Shown here: in pieces, positions 1-5,077 of the stretch
Numbering within the stretch: position 1 is the first letter of the stretch
Layout: the number at the start of each line of letters is the position of its first letter
Assembly (NCBI GenBank): GCA_016297165.1
Contig: JAEDHF010000126.1
Location: forward strand, 1 to 5,077
DNA: 5,077 bases
Direction of reading: 5' to 3'
DNA from: Oscillospiraceae bacterium
Lineage (GTDB): Bacteria; Bacillota; Clostridia; Oscillospirales; Ruminococcaceae
Translations under genes and position numbers: made by a program
Notes under the pieces: model-generated
Databases searched by the model: none
The model's input: the letters and a program-made list of their open reading frames with translations, nothing else
What the model was told of the DNA's origin: nothing

Positions 1-410
1 AGCAGATTTTCCGTTCCCATACCGTTTATTGCATCGCCGAGATTTCCGTCGGTAATAAAGGGGGAGAGATAGAAATTGAAAGCGAAGAAAAATCCTGCCA
101 CAAGTGCAAGGTCAACTATTCCCACCACCAGGGATTTCTTGAAATTCTTCTTAAATGCAGTAATAAACTCGTCCCATATAAATATAGGCTCGCCGATAAC
201 GAATTTCCTCATAATCTGGGTCATAGCGGCGGTAGCGGGACCGAAAGTTACTATCGGAAGACAAAAAAGCACATATATCAGGTTTACCTGAAAGAATTTC
301 CAGAATTTATTCCCGAAAATTTCCCAGAATAAGAAAAAGGACTTTTTCTTAGGAGCGCCCTTTTTAACGCCGCTTCCTGCCTTACCGTAATTGAATAAAC
401 CGAGAGCCAT
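1..410 (-). CDS. YesL-like DUF624 membrane protein (partial, C-terminus beyond left edge)
   Basis: This is an integral membrane protein of the YesL/DUF624 family. The molecular function is unknown; family members often sit beside carbohydrate-uptake genes, as yesL does in Bacillus subtilis. The visible 136 codons start at the ATG complementary to 408-410. The N-terminus shows the family pattern: a short MALGLFNYGK start, a Lys-rich patch (residues 16-23), an aromatic stretch FFLFWEIFGNKFWKFF (25-40), then a first membrane segment (about 42-62) containing the hallmark LPIVTFGPATAAMT. A hydrophilic loop with IWDEFITAFKKNFKKS (78-93) precedes a second hydrophobic segment (about 94-118). Family members are about 200-240 residues long, so roughly the last third lies outside the window. 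A purine-rich site, AGAAAGGAA (complement of 422-430), lies 11-12 bases before the start. The gene diverges from uvrC. The family call is confident; the transported or regulated substrate cannot be read from this part. Confidence 0.88.
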   Translation of the reverse strand, partial: MALGLFNYGKAGSGVKKGAPKKKSFFLFWEIFGNKFWKFFQVNLIYVLFCLPIVTFGPATAAMTQIMRKFVIGEPIFIWDEFITAFKKNFKKSLVVGIVDLALVAGFFFAFNFYLSPFITDGNLGDAINGMGTENL

Positions 411-485
411 TGTTTTAGAAATTCCTTTCTTTTTAAAAAAGAAGGCAAATATGTCTATACGCCTTTATATTATCTCCAACAGAAC

Positions 486-528
486 ATTATATCACATTTA
501 TTATACTACTTTTTATTACATAATGCAA
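486..528 (-). promoter_or_regulatory. Leftward promoter(s) for the YesL-like gene
   Basis: On the minus strand a perfect TATAAT (complement of 500-505) lies 17 bp from a weak -35, TTGCAT (complement of 523-528). A second perfect -10, with an extended TGA immediately before it (TGATATAAT, complement of 486-494), sits 14 bp further downstream and has no good -35. Either box, or both, could drive transcription toward the membrane-protein gene, leaving a leader of about 70-85 nt. The sites were picked by consensus matching and are not tested. Confidence 0.6.
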
Positions 529-538
529 GTGTTTTTTA

Positions 539-550
539 TCGAAATTTCGA
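539..550. promoter_or_regulatory. 12-bp perfect palindrome between divergent promoters (possible operator)
   Basis: TCGAAATTTCGA reads identically on both strands. It lies 10 bp behind the leftward -35 and 39 bp behind the rightward -35. Eight bases of it (CGAAATTT, 540-547) recur in direct orientation at 579-586, three bases before the uvrC -35. The symmetry and position fit a binding site for a dimeric regulator, but the region is AT-rich and a chance palindrome is possible. I do not recognise it as the binding site of any named regulator. Confidence 0.3.
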
Positions 551-589
551 CGGTTTTCACTATATTAACGGACTTCGGCGAAATTTTTG

Positions 590-618
590 TTGACAGCAAT
601 AGATGTTTGTGCTATTAT
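590..618 (+). promoter_or_regulatory. Sigma-A-type promoter of the uvrC operon
   Basis: A perfect -35, TTGACA (590-595), is separated by exactly 17 bp from TATTAT (613-618). The -10 is preceded by an extended TGC (610-612), and the sequence just upstream of the -35 is AT-rich. Transcription should start near 625, giving a leader of about 44 nt before uvrC. No LexA-type box (GAAC-N4-GTTC in Firmicutes) was found near it, so strong constitutive expression is the simplest reading. Confidence 0.85.
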
Positions 619-668
619 GTAGTGTGTATGTTTATGCGTACAGCCTATGAAAAGGCAGGTGAACCCCT

Positions 669-2501
669 ATGTCTTCGGAATTTGAAAGACTTGACTACCT
701 GAGAGAAAAGGCGAATAAGCTTCCTCTCTGCCCCGGCGTTTATCAGATGAAGGATAAGACGGGTAAGATAATCTATATCGGAAAAGCGAAAATTCTTAAG
801 AACAGGGTTACCTCCTATTTCCATAACGTAGAAGCCCATAATCCGAAAACCTATAAGCTCGTTTCGGTAATTTACGATTTCGACTTTATCGTTACGGATA
901 CCGAGCTTGACGCTTTAGTGCTTGAGGCGAGCCTTATAAAGCTTCATAGTCCGAAGTACAACATACTCCTTAAGGACGATAAGGGCTTCAGCTATATAAG
1001 AATAACCGGCGGCAGTTACCCGAGGATTGAACATTCCTTCAAGAACGACGACCCCTTTTCTTCCTATATTGGTCCCTACACAAGCGGCTATACCGTTAAG
1101 CAGACTATTGAAGAATGCAACCGCATCTTTATGCTCCCTACCTGTCATAAGGAATTCCCCAGGGATTTCAGAAAGGAGCGCCCCTGCCTCAATTTCCATA
1201 TAAAGAAGTGTATGGGAGTTTGTCGGGGTAACGTTTCCGAAAAGGAATACAGAGGGATTATCGACGAGGCTCTTTCCTTTATTAAAAACGGAAGTAAGGA
1301 AAGCGTGGAGCAGCTTAAGGCGGAAATGAACGAAGCGGCGGAGAACCTCGAATTCGAAAAGGCGGCGAAGCTTCGGGACAGGATAAACGCTATCGAGCGT
1401 TCCGCAAAAACCCAGTCTATTCAGGCAGGCAAGGCTATTTCCTGCGATATATTTGCAGTTTCCGAGAATTCGGGGCTTACAAGCGTTGCGGTAGTAAAAT
1501 ACCGCAAGGGGCATCTTATTGATAAGGAAAATTACTTTATCGGCGATGATTTCGATAACCGTATTATGCGAAGTGAATTCCTTATGCGCTACTACGAGGG
1601 CGACAGAGAGATTCCTAAGCTTATTCTTCTCGACGGAGAGCCCGAGGACGGCGAAATCTTAGAGGAATACTTCAAAAGCCTTTCGGGACATAAGGTTGAA
1701 ATTTCCGTTCCGAAAAGAGGCGAAAACCTTGTGCTTACTACTCTTGCAAAAAGCAACGCAGACGAATACCTTTCTTTAAGAGTAGGAAGAACAAGCCACG
1801 AAATTTCCGCTTTACAGGATTTGGCGAAGCTACTGGGACTGAAAAAGGTTCCTGTGCTTATAGAAAGCTATGATATTTCCAATCTCGGGGAGCAGACCCG
1901 TGTAGCAGGTATGATTACCTACAAAAACGGACGACCCTATAAGCCGGGCTACAGGAAATTCAATATAAAGGACGTTATCGGCGTGGACGATTACGCTTGT
2001 ATGCAGGAGGTTATCCGCAGGCGCTTTGTCCGCTATCTCGAAAAGGATGAGGGCTTCAGCGAGCTGCCCGACCTTATTCTTCTTGACGGAGGAAAGGGAC
2101 ACGTAAACGCTGTAGCACAGGTACTGGAGGAGCTTAATATAAGCGTTCCCCTTTTTGGTCTTGTTAAGGACGAAAAACACCGTACAAGAGCAATTTCCGA
2201 CGGTGGCGAGGAGATACAGATAAATGCAAACAAGCGTCTCTTCAAGCTTCTTACGGAAATACAGGACGAGGTCCACCGTTTTTCCATTTCCTACCAACGT
2301 AAAAAGCATAAGCAAAGTCAATATGAGCTTGAGCTCACAAAAATAAAGGGTATAGGAGAGAAAAAAGCCCTTGCCCTTCTTAAAAAATACAAGACAAAAC
2401 AGGCTATAAAAGAGGCGACCATAGAAGAGCTTATGGAAGCGGCGAAAATTAACCGTGAAACCGCCGAAAGCCTTTATATCTATATACAGGAGATTTTCTG
2501 A
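669..2501 (+). CDS. uvrC: Excinuclease ABC subunit C (UvrC)
   Basis: UvrC is the dual-incision endonuclease of nucleotide excision repair: after UvrA/UvrB mark a lesion it cuts the damaged strand on both sides. All expected domains are present. The N-terminal GIY-YIG nuclease (about 20-100) has GVY 23-25, YIG 36-38, Arg46, Glu86 and Asn98. A Cys-rich linker has Cys159, Cys173, Cys181 and Cys185, spaced as in the 4Fe-4S site reported for UvrC. A UVR motif that contacts UvrB lies at about 212-245. The RNase H-like C-terminal nuclease carries Asp402 (YDIS), Asp441, Asp473 (LLDGGKGH) and His536 (DEVHRF). Tandem helix-hairpin-helix DNA-binding motifs follow (about 555-610, with IKGIGEKKA). At 610 residues it is full length and should be active. 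The start is supported by AGGTGA (657-662), six bases upstream. It is the first gene of the operon, and its TGA abuts the ATG of rsmD. Confidence 0.98.
   Translation: MSSEFERLDYLREKANKLPLCPGVYQMKDKTGKIIYIGKAKILKNRVTSYFHNVEAHNPKTYKLVSVIYDFDFIVTDTELDALVLEASLIKLHSPKYNILLKDDKGFSYIRITGGSYPRIEHSFKNDDPFSSYIGPYTSGYTVKQTIEECNRIFMLPTCHKEFPRDFRKERPCLNFHIKKCMGVCRGNVSEKEYRGIIDEALSFIKNGSKESVEQLKAEMNEAAENLEFEKAAKLRDRINAIERSAKTQSIQAGKAISCDIFAVSENSGLTSVAVVKYRKGHLIDKENYFIGDDFDNRIMRSEFLMRYYEGDREIPKLILLDGEPEDGEILEEYFKSLSGHKVEISVPKRGENLVLTTLAKSNADEYLSLRVGRTSHEISALQDLAKLLGLKKVPVLIESYDISNLGEQTRVAGMITYKNGRPYKPGYRKFNIKDVIGVDDYACMQEVIRRRFVRYLEKDEGFSELPDLILLDGGKGHVNAVAQVLEELNISVPLFGLVKDEKHRTRAISDGGEEIQINANKRLFKLLTEIQDEVHRFSISYQRKKHKQSQYELELTKIKGIGEKKALALLKKYKTKQAIKEATIEELMEAAKINRETAESLYIYIQEIF
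2488..2493 (+). promoter_or_regulatory. Ribosome binding site of rsmD, inside the uvrC 3' end
   Basis: AGGAGA lies in the last codons of uvrC, eight bases before the rsmD ATG at 2502. Because the uvrC stop and the rsmD start touch, ribosomes finishing uvrC would sit on this site, which favours coupled translation. It fixes the rsmD start. Confidence 0.85.
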
Positions 2502-3065
2502 ATGAGAGTAATCACAGGCACTGCCAGAGGCAGAAAGCTTAAAACCTTAGAGGGTACCGAAATAGTAAGACCTACCGCCGAAATGGTTAAGGAAGCTATG
2601 TTCAGCATTGTGCAGTTCGATATTGAGGACGCTGTTGTTCTCGACCTTTTTGCAGGCTCGGGACAGCTGGGCATTGAAGCCCTGAGCCGTGGCGCACGGA
2701 AGGCATATTTCGTTGACAGCAACCCCCAGTCCATAGCGGTAGTAAGGGATAACCTTAAATCCACAAGGCTGGAAGAAAATGCAGTTGTGATAAATATGCC
2801 CAACTCCGCTTTTTTAAGAACAGCAAGAGAGAAAATTGACATAGCCTTCCTCGACCCGCCCTACGAAAAAAAGCTTATTAACCGCTCCCTTCCTGCACTT
2901 ACGGAGATAATGAGCGACGACGGAATAATAGTCTGTGAGCACGAAAGGGGCGCAAGACTTCCCGAAGAGGAAAACGGCTTTAAAATCCATAAAACCTATA
3001 ACTACGGAAAGATTTCCCTTACCGTATATCGGAAGCCCGGGGAGGAGGACGCCGAAAATGACTAA
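2502..3065 (+). CDS. rsmD: 16S rRNA (guanine(966)-N2)-methyltransferase RsmD
   Basis: RsmD transfers a methyl group from S-adenosylmethionine to N2 of G966 of 16S rRNA during small-subunit assembly. The 187-residue length is typical. The N-terminus MRVITGTARGRKL and the RPT...KEAMFSI block (23-36) are family signatures. The Rossmann methyltransferase fold shows motif I, DLFAGSGQLGIEALSRGA (48-65), an acidic residue after strand 2 (VDSN, Asp72) that should bind the SAM ribose, and the catalytic DPPY (118-121) typical of N2-guanine and N6-adenine methyltransferases. The C-terminal tail is acidic. The gene follows uvrC with no gap and overlaps coaD by 8 bp. The rsmD-coaD pairing is also known from B. 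subtilis (ylbH-coaD). Confidence 0.96.
   Translation: MRVITGTARGRKLKTLEGTEIVRPTAEMVKEAMFSIVQFDIEDAVVLDLFAGSGQLGIEALSRGARKAYFVDSNPQSIAVVRDNLKSTRLEENAVVINMPNSAFLRTAREKIDIAFLDPPYEKKLINRSLPALTEIMSDDGIIVCEHERGARLPEEENGFKIHKTYNYGKISLTVYRKPGEEDAEND
3043..3048 (+). promoter_or_regulatory. Ribosome binding site of coaD, inside the rsmD 3' end
   Basis: A perfect AGGAGG, nine bases before the ATG at 3058, decides the coaD start. The same frame stays open upstream to an ATG at 2935, but that extension would overlap rsmD by about 130 bp and has no homology-like content. The position inside rsmD suggests translational coupling. Confidence 0.9.
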
Positions 3066-3552
3066 AGCGATTTACCCCGGAAGCTTCGACCCCGTTACTA
3101 ACGGGCATCTCGAAATAATAAAAAGAGCCGCCGATATGTTCGATAAGCTCGTAGTCCTCGTTTCCGTAAACCCCAATAAAACCTCAAGCTTTTCTGCAGA
3201 GGAAAGAATGAATTTTCTAAGGAAGGTATGCTACGATATCCCGAATGTGGAGATAGACAGCTTCGACGGACTTATCGTTGACTATTTCAGAAAGAATGAT
3301 TGTACGGTTATCGTTAAGGGGCTTCGGGCGATGTCGGATTTCGAATACGAATTCCAGATGGCTCATGTCAACAAGCACCTCTGCCCAAAAGCGGAAACGG
3401 TTTTCCTTTGTGCAGACAGCCAGAGCACCTATCTTTCATCAAGTATGGTAAAACAGATTGCAGCCTTCGGCGGCGATATAAGCGCCTTTGTACCTGCAGC
3501 AATCGTTGATGATATATTCGAAAGACTTGATACTACAAAACAGAAAGGATAA
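3058..3552 (+). CDS. coaD: Phosphopantetheine adenylyltransferase (CoaD)
   Basis: CoaD catalyses the penultimate step of coenzyme A synthesis: 4'-phosphopantetheine plus ATP gives dephospho-CoA plus pyrophosphate. It acts in the cytoplasm, usually as a hexamer. The 164 residues match the usual size of about 160. The nucleotidyltransferase fold shows YPGSFDPVTNGH (6-17) with the TxGH motif (Thr14, His17), Lys41 after NPN, a GLRAMSDFEYEFQMA block (88-102) with Arg90 and Glu98, and the C-terminal nucleotide-binding YLSSSMVKQIA (125-135). FGGDISAFVP (137-146) is also typical. The gene overlaps the end of rsmD by 8 bp (ATG within GAAAATGACTAA) and is followed after 6 bp by the coiled-coil gene. 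Nothing suggests loss of activity. Confidence 0.97.
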   Translation: MTKAIYPGSFDPVTNGHLEIIKRAADMFDKLVVLVSVNPNKTSSFSAEERMNFLRKVCYDIPNVEIDSFDGLIVDYFRKNDCTVIVKGLRAMSDFEYEFQMAHVNKHLCPKAETVFLCADSQSTYLSSSMVKQIAAFGGDISAFVPAAIVDDIFERLDTTKQKG

Positions 3553-3558
3553 GTAAAA

Positions 3559-4011
3559 ATGAGTATTGATGAAACCCTTGAAATGATGGACGAAATGCTT
3601 GATAAGGCAGTAAACGTTCCCCTCACGAATAAGAAATCCCTTATTGATGTAGAAAAAATGAGAGAGCTTATCGAGGAAATACGCCTTAATATGCCTAAGG
3701 AAATCAAGCAGGCAAGAGATCTCGTTAACGATAGAAAGACTATCCTTAACGACGCTAAGAACGAAGCCTCCGCTATTGTGGCAAGAGCAGAACAGAGAGC
3801 CGCCGCTCTCGTTTCACAGCAGGAAATCGTTCGCCACGCAACCGCAAGAGCCAACGAAATCAACGCCGCCGCACAGGAGCAGACAAAGGAGCTCCGTGAT
3901 ATGACCAACAAGTACGTGGATAATATGCTCACAAAGATTGAGGAGCTTTTACAGAACGATATCATCGACATCAAAAAGGCAAGAAGCGCTCTTAAAAACA
4001 CAATCAGATAA
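3559..4011 (+). CDS. Small helical coiled-coil protein of unknown function, last gene of the operon
   Basis: This is a 150-residue protein of unknown function. Apart from a short N-terminal section with Pro21 and Pro46, it looks entirely alpha-helical. From about residue 47 to 148 it is rich in Ala, Glu, Lys, Arg and Gln, with heptad-like spacing (for example NDAKNEASAIVARAEQRAAA, 64-83). There is no signal peptide, membrane segment or Walker A/B motif. Similar clostridial proteins downstream of coaD are, as I recall, often auto-labelled ATPase or V-type ATPase subunit E/H-like; the likeness is to the stalk subunits' coiled coils, and no ATPase activity can be inferred. A DivIVA-like scaffold is another possibility. 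AAAGGA (3544-3549), nine bases before the ATG, supports the start. It is six bases behind coaD and ends just before the terminator, so it belongs to this operon. Confidence 0.85.
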   Translation: MSIDETLEMMDEMLDKAVNVPLTNKKSLIDVEKMRELIEEIRLNMPKEIKQARDLVNDRKTILNDAKNEASAIVARAEQRAAALVSQQEIVRHATARANEINAAAQEQTKELRDMTNKYVDNMLTKIEELLQNDIIDIKKARSALKNTIR

Positions 4012-4023
4012 CAGCTACATAAC

Positions 4024-4064
4024 AAAGCAGCAGCCCGAGGAGAATTCCCCGGGCTGCTGCTTTT
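4024..4064 (+). terminator. Rho-independent terminator of the uvrC operon, possibly bidirectional
   Basis: A 14-bp perfect stem pairs 4024-4037 with 4050-4063 and includes the GC-rich core GCAGCAGCCCG. An A·C mismatch, three more pairs and a GAAT loop (4042-4045) cap it. The 3' arm runs into TTTT (4061-4064), then ATAT. It begins 13 bp after the last gene of the operon. On the minus strand the hairpin is followed by CTTTGTTATG, a weaker U-rich tract, so it may also end the convergent gene, whose stop codon is only 10 bp away. Confidence 0.93.
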
Positions 4065-4073
4065 ATATCAAAA

Positions 4074-5077
4074 TTATCCCACTACTGTTGATATGCCTTC
4101 GTAAATCGCTCCGTCCTCTTCGCTCATTGGATAGTTTTTATCATAAGCCGCCACATAGATACAGGGCTCATCATCGCCGAAATAGCTTTCTCCCCAGTCT
4201 ATGTAGAGAATATAGCCGCCAACCTCGGCAGAAAGGTTAAATCCGCCGCTTTCCTCGTCAAAGGAGGGTCTGCCTAAAATGTCGGAGGAAATATACTCCG
4301 TCATTTCATTATAGGTCATTCCGGGAGTAATGCCCATAAAGCTTCCGCCCTTTCCTAAGGCGGCGCCGATAATCTTCGGGTTTTCGTCCTCGAAGAAGTC
4401 AAAGGCGGTTATAGGAAGATAGGGAAAATCCTCCGAAAAATCGTTATAATCGTAGATAAAGGAGAACTGTCCTAAATAGCTGAACTCCGTGCCGAAATGC
4501 TCGCCTACATAGTTAAGTCTGCGACCTACTATATTTTCGAAGGTGGGCTGTGAATCGGCGTCGGTATAGAGAAGTGCCTGCTGTGCATTAAAAGCGGCAA
4601 GCTCAGCTTCTGAGATAGAGTAATCCATACTGCATACAACGACAATCTGAGCAGGGGCATTCTCGTTCCATTCCTCGCCCCATTCTATCAGGATTTTATA
4701 ACTGCCGTCTTCAATAACTGCACAGTATATGCCGTCCATTACGTTATCGGGCGTTGATAACTCATAAGCGGTATTCTCTACGATTTCATTGTAGCTCATA
4801 CCGGCTTCAATGCCACGAAAGCTTCCGTTATCAAGAAGAATTGCGCCGGTAACGGTAGAAATCCTATAATCATCAAGCATAAAGCTTACGAGGGGAGCAT
4901 AACCGAGGGTACCGCTTTCGTCGTTATAACAGTGGCTTATGCTGTACTGACCTGCATAGTCAAAAGTAATCCCGTATTCGTCCTCAAGGTCGCCAAGAGT
5001 CTTTCCAATAATACTTTCGACAGACAGCTCATCAGCTTCTACAGGCTCGGTTTCAGCATTCTTTTCGGAAGAAGAAG
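4074..5077 (-). CDS. Acidic two-module protein, probably secreted or lipoprotein (partial, N-terminus beyond right edge)
   Basis: I do not recognise this protein. The frame ends in TAA (complement of 4074-4076) and stays open to the window edge, giving 333 visible codons. The first methionine inside (complement of 4878-4880) lies in the middle of a repeated module and is not a credible start. The visible N-terminal part is a Ser/Glu/Ala-rich linker (SSSEKNAETEPVEADE), the kind often found behind a lipobox or signal peptide. It is followed by two diverged ~140-residue modules (4602-5018 and 4113-4538) joined by a short linker. Each module has an (I/V)G..L start, a YG/FG...F.Y.GQ.S....YND block, a GSF.GI..GM.YNE block and an I.WGE strand. 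The chain is Asp/Glu- and aromatic-rich without membrane segments, which fits a beta-rich extracytoplasmic protein. The GI..GM.YNE pattern recalls BamE/BLIP-type small alpha-beta domains, but that is a guess. It converges on the uvrC operon and is unlikely to be functionally linked to it. Confidence 0.8.
   Translation of the reverse strand, partial: SSSEKNAETEPVEADELSVESIIGKTLGDLEDEYGITFDYAGQYSISHCYNDESGTLGYAPLVSFMLDDYRISTVTGAILLDNGSFRGIEAGMSYNEIVENTAYELSTPDNVMDGIYCAVIEDGSYKILIEWGEEWNENAPAQIVVVCSMDYSISEAELAAFNAQQALLYTDADSQPTFENIVGRRLNYVGEHFGTEFSYLGQFSFIYDYNDFSEDFPYLPITAFDFFEDENPKIIGAALGKGGSFMGITPGMTYNEMTEYISSDILGRPSFDEESGGFNLSAEVGGYILYIDWGESYFGDDEPCIYVAAYDKNYPMSEEDGAIYEGISTVVG
4113..4538 (-). 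repeat. Module copy 2 of the tandem-duplicated protein
   Basis: This is the C-terminal copy, about 142 codons, beginning ENIVGRRL and ending near MSEED. Shared landmarks with copy 1 are F.Y.GQ.S, YND, GSF.GI..GM.YNE, the I.WGE strand and a closing (M/I)SE acidic segment. At DNA level the GSF...YNE segment (4302-4346) matches copy 1 (4782-4826) at 34 of 45 positions without gaps. Confidence 0.8.
4602..5018 (-). repeat. Module copy 1 of the tandem-duplicated protein
   Basis: This is the N-terminal copy, about 139 codons, beginning ESIIGKTL and ending near SISEAE, followed by a ~21-residue linker to copy 2. It aligns with copy 2 along its whole length with only small gaps. It carries three cysteines against one in copy 2, none at an obviously paired position. 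Confidence 0.8.

Noticed and set aside
76..291. Open frame of 71 codons on the plus strand.
   Set aside because: It lies antisense to the clearly recognisable YesL/DUF624 reading frame and has no ribosome binding site.
643..656. Small hairpin GCCT-ATGAAA-AGGC before the uvrC ribosome binding site, considered as an RNA switch.
   Set aside because: Only four pairs, no conserved riboswitch core, and a leader of about 44 nt is too short for a known class.
391..702. Open frame of 103 codons on the plus strand across the divergent promoter region.
   Set aside because: It crosses both promoters and the start of uvrC in another frame, has no ribosome binding site, and its translation is low-complexity and aromatic-rich like intergenic AT-rich DNA.
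915..1514. Open frame of 199 codons antisense to uvrC.
   Set aside because: It mirrors conserved uvrC coding sequence; no family resemblance or translation signal. The same applies to antisense frames at 1830-2321, 2033-2287 and 2480-2842.
2935..3057. A 41-codon upstream extension of coaD starting at 2935.
   Set aside because: The known N-terminus of CoaD and a perfect AGGAGG nine bases upstream fix the start at 3058; the extension overlaps rsmD out of frame.
3429..4025. Open frame of 198 codons antisense to coaD and the coiled-coil gene, hydrophobic in translation.
   Set aside because: The Leu/Ser/Ile-rich translation is what the complement of an Ala/Glu/Lys-rich coiled coil gives; it would also start inside the terminator.
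4024..4063. GCAGCAGC / GCTGCTGC runs, considered as a trinucleotide repeat or attachment site.
   Set aside because: They are the two arms of one terminator stem followed by a T-tract, which explains them fully.
4878..4880. ATG on the minus strand as the start of the tandem-module protein.
   Set aside because: The same frame stays open upstream to the window edge and contains the first third of module copy 1, so this methionine is internal.

Overview
The window looks like ordinary chromosomal DNA of a Firmicute, most likely a gut-type member of the Clostridia (Oscillospirales/Ruminococcus-like). This rests on the gene content (a DUF624/YesL membrane protein, the Gram-positive rsmD-coaD pair and a clostridial-type coiled-coil gene behind coaD), strong AGGAGG-type ribosome binding sites, sigma-A-like promoters and moderate base composition. 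No taxonomic search was possible, so the assignment is an inference. There are no RNA genes, CRISPR arrays, insertion sequences or phage genes.

Layout. (1) Positions 1-410, minus strand: the N-terminal 136 codons of a YesL/DUF624 membrane protein that runs off the left edge. (2) Positions 411-668: a 258-bp divergent control region with a leftward promoter (two TATAAT boxes), a near-consensus rightward promoter, and a 12-bp perfect palindrome between them. (3) Positions 669-4011, plus strand: a tight four-gene operon, uvrC - rsmD - coaD - coiled-coil gene. The junctions are 0 bp, an 8-bp overlap and 6 bp. (4) Positions 4012-4073: a strong rho-independent terminator between convergent genes. 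(5) Positions 4074-5077, minus strand: the C-terminal 333 codons of an unrecognised, acidic, probably extracytoplasmic protein made of two diverged copies of a ~140-residue module.

How the genes relate. The operon combines nucleotide excision repair (UvrC), ribosome maturation (RsmD, m2G966 of 16S rRNA) and coenzyme A synthesis (CoaD) with a small helical protein of unknown role. They share expression rather than a pathway. The rsmD and coaD ribosome binding sites lie inside the preceding genes, so translation is probably coupled. No LexA/SOS box was recognised before uvrC, which suggests housekeeping expression.

Most of the window is conserved housekeeping sequence. The least explained parts are the tandem-module protein at the right edge, the palindrome in the divergent promoter region, and the coiled-coil gene closing the operon. 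I found no convincing evidence for an undescribed multi-gene system.
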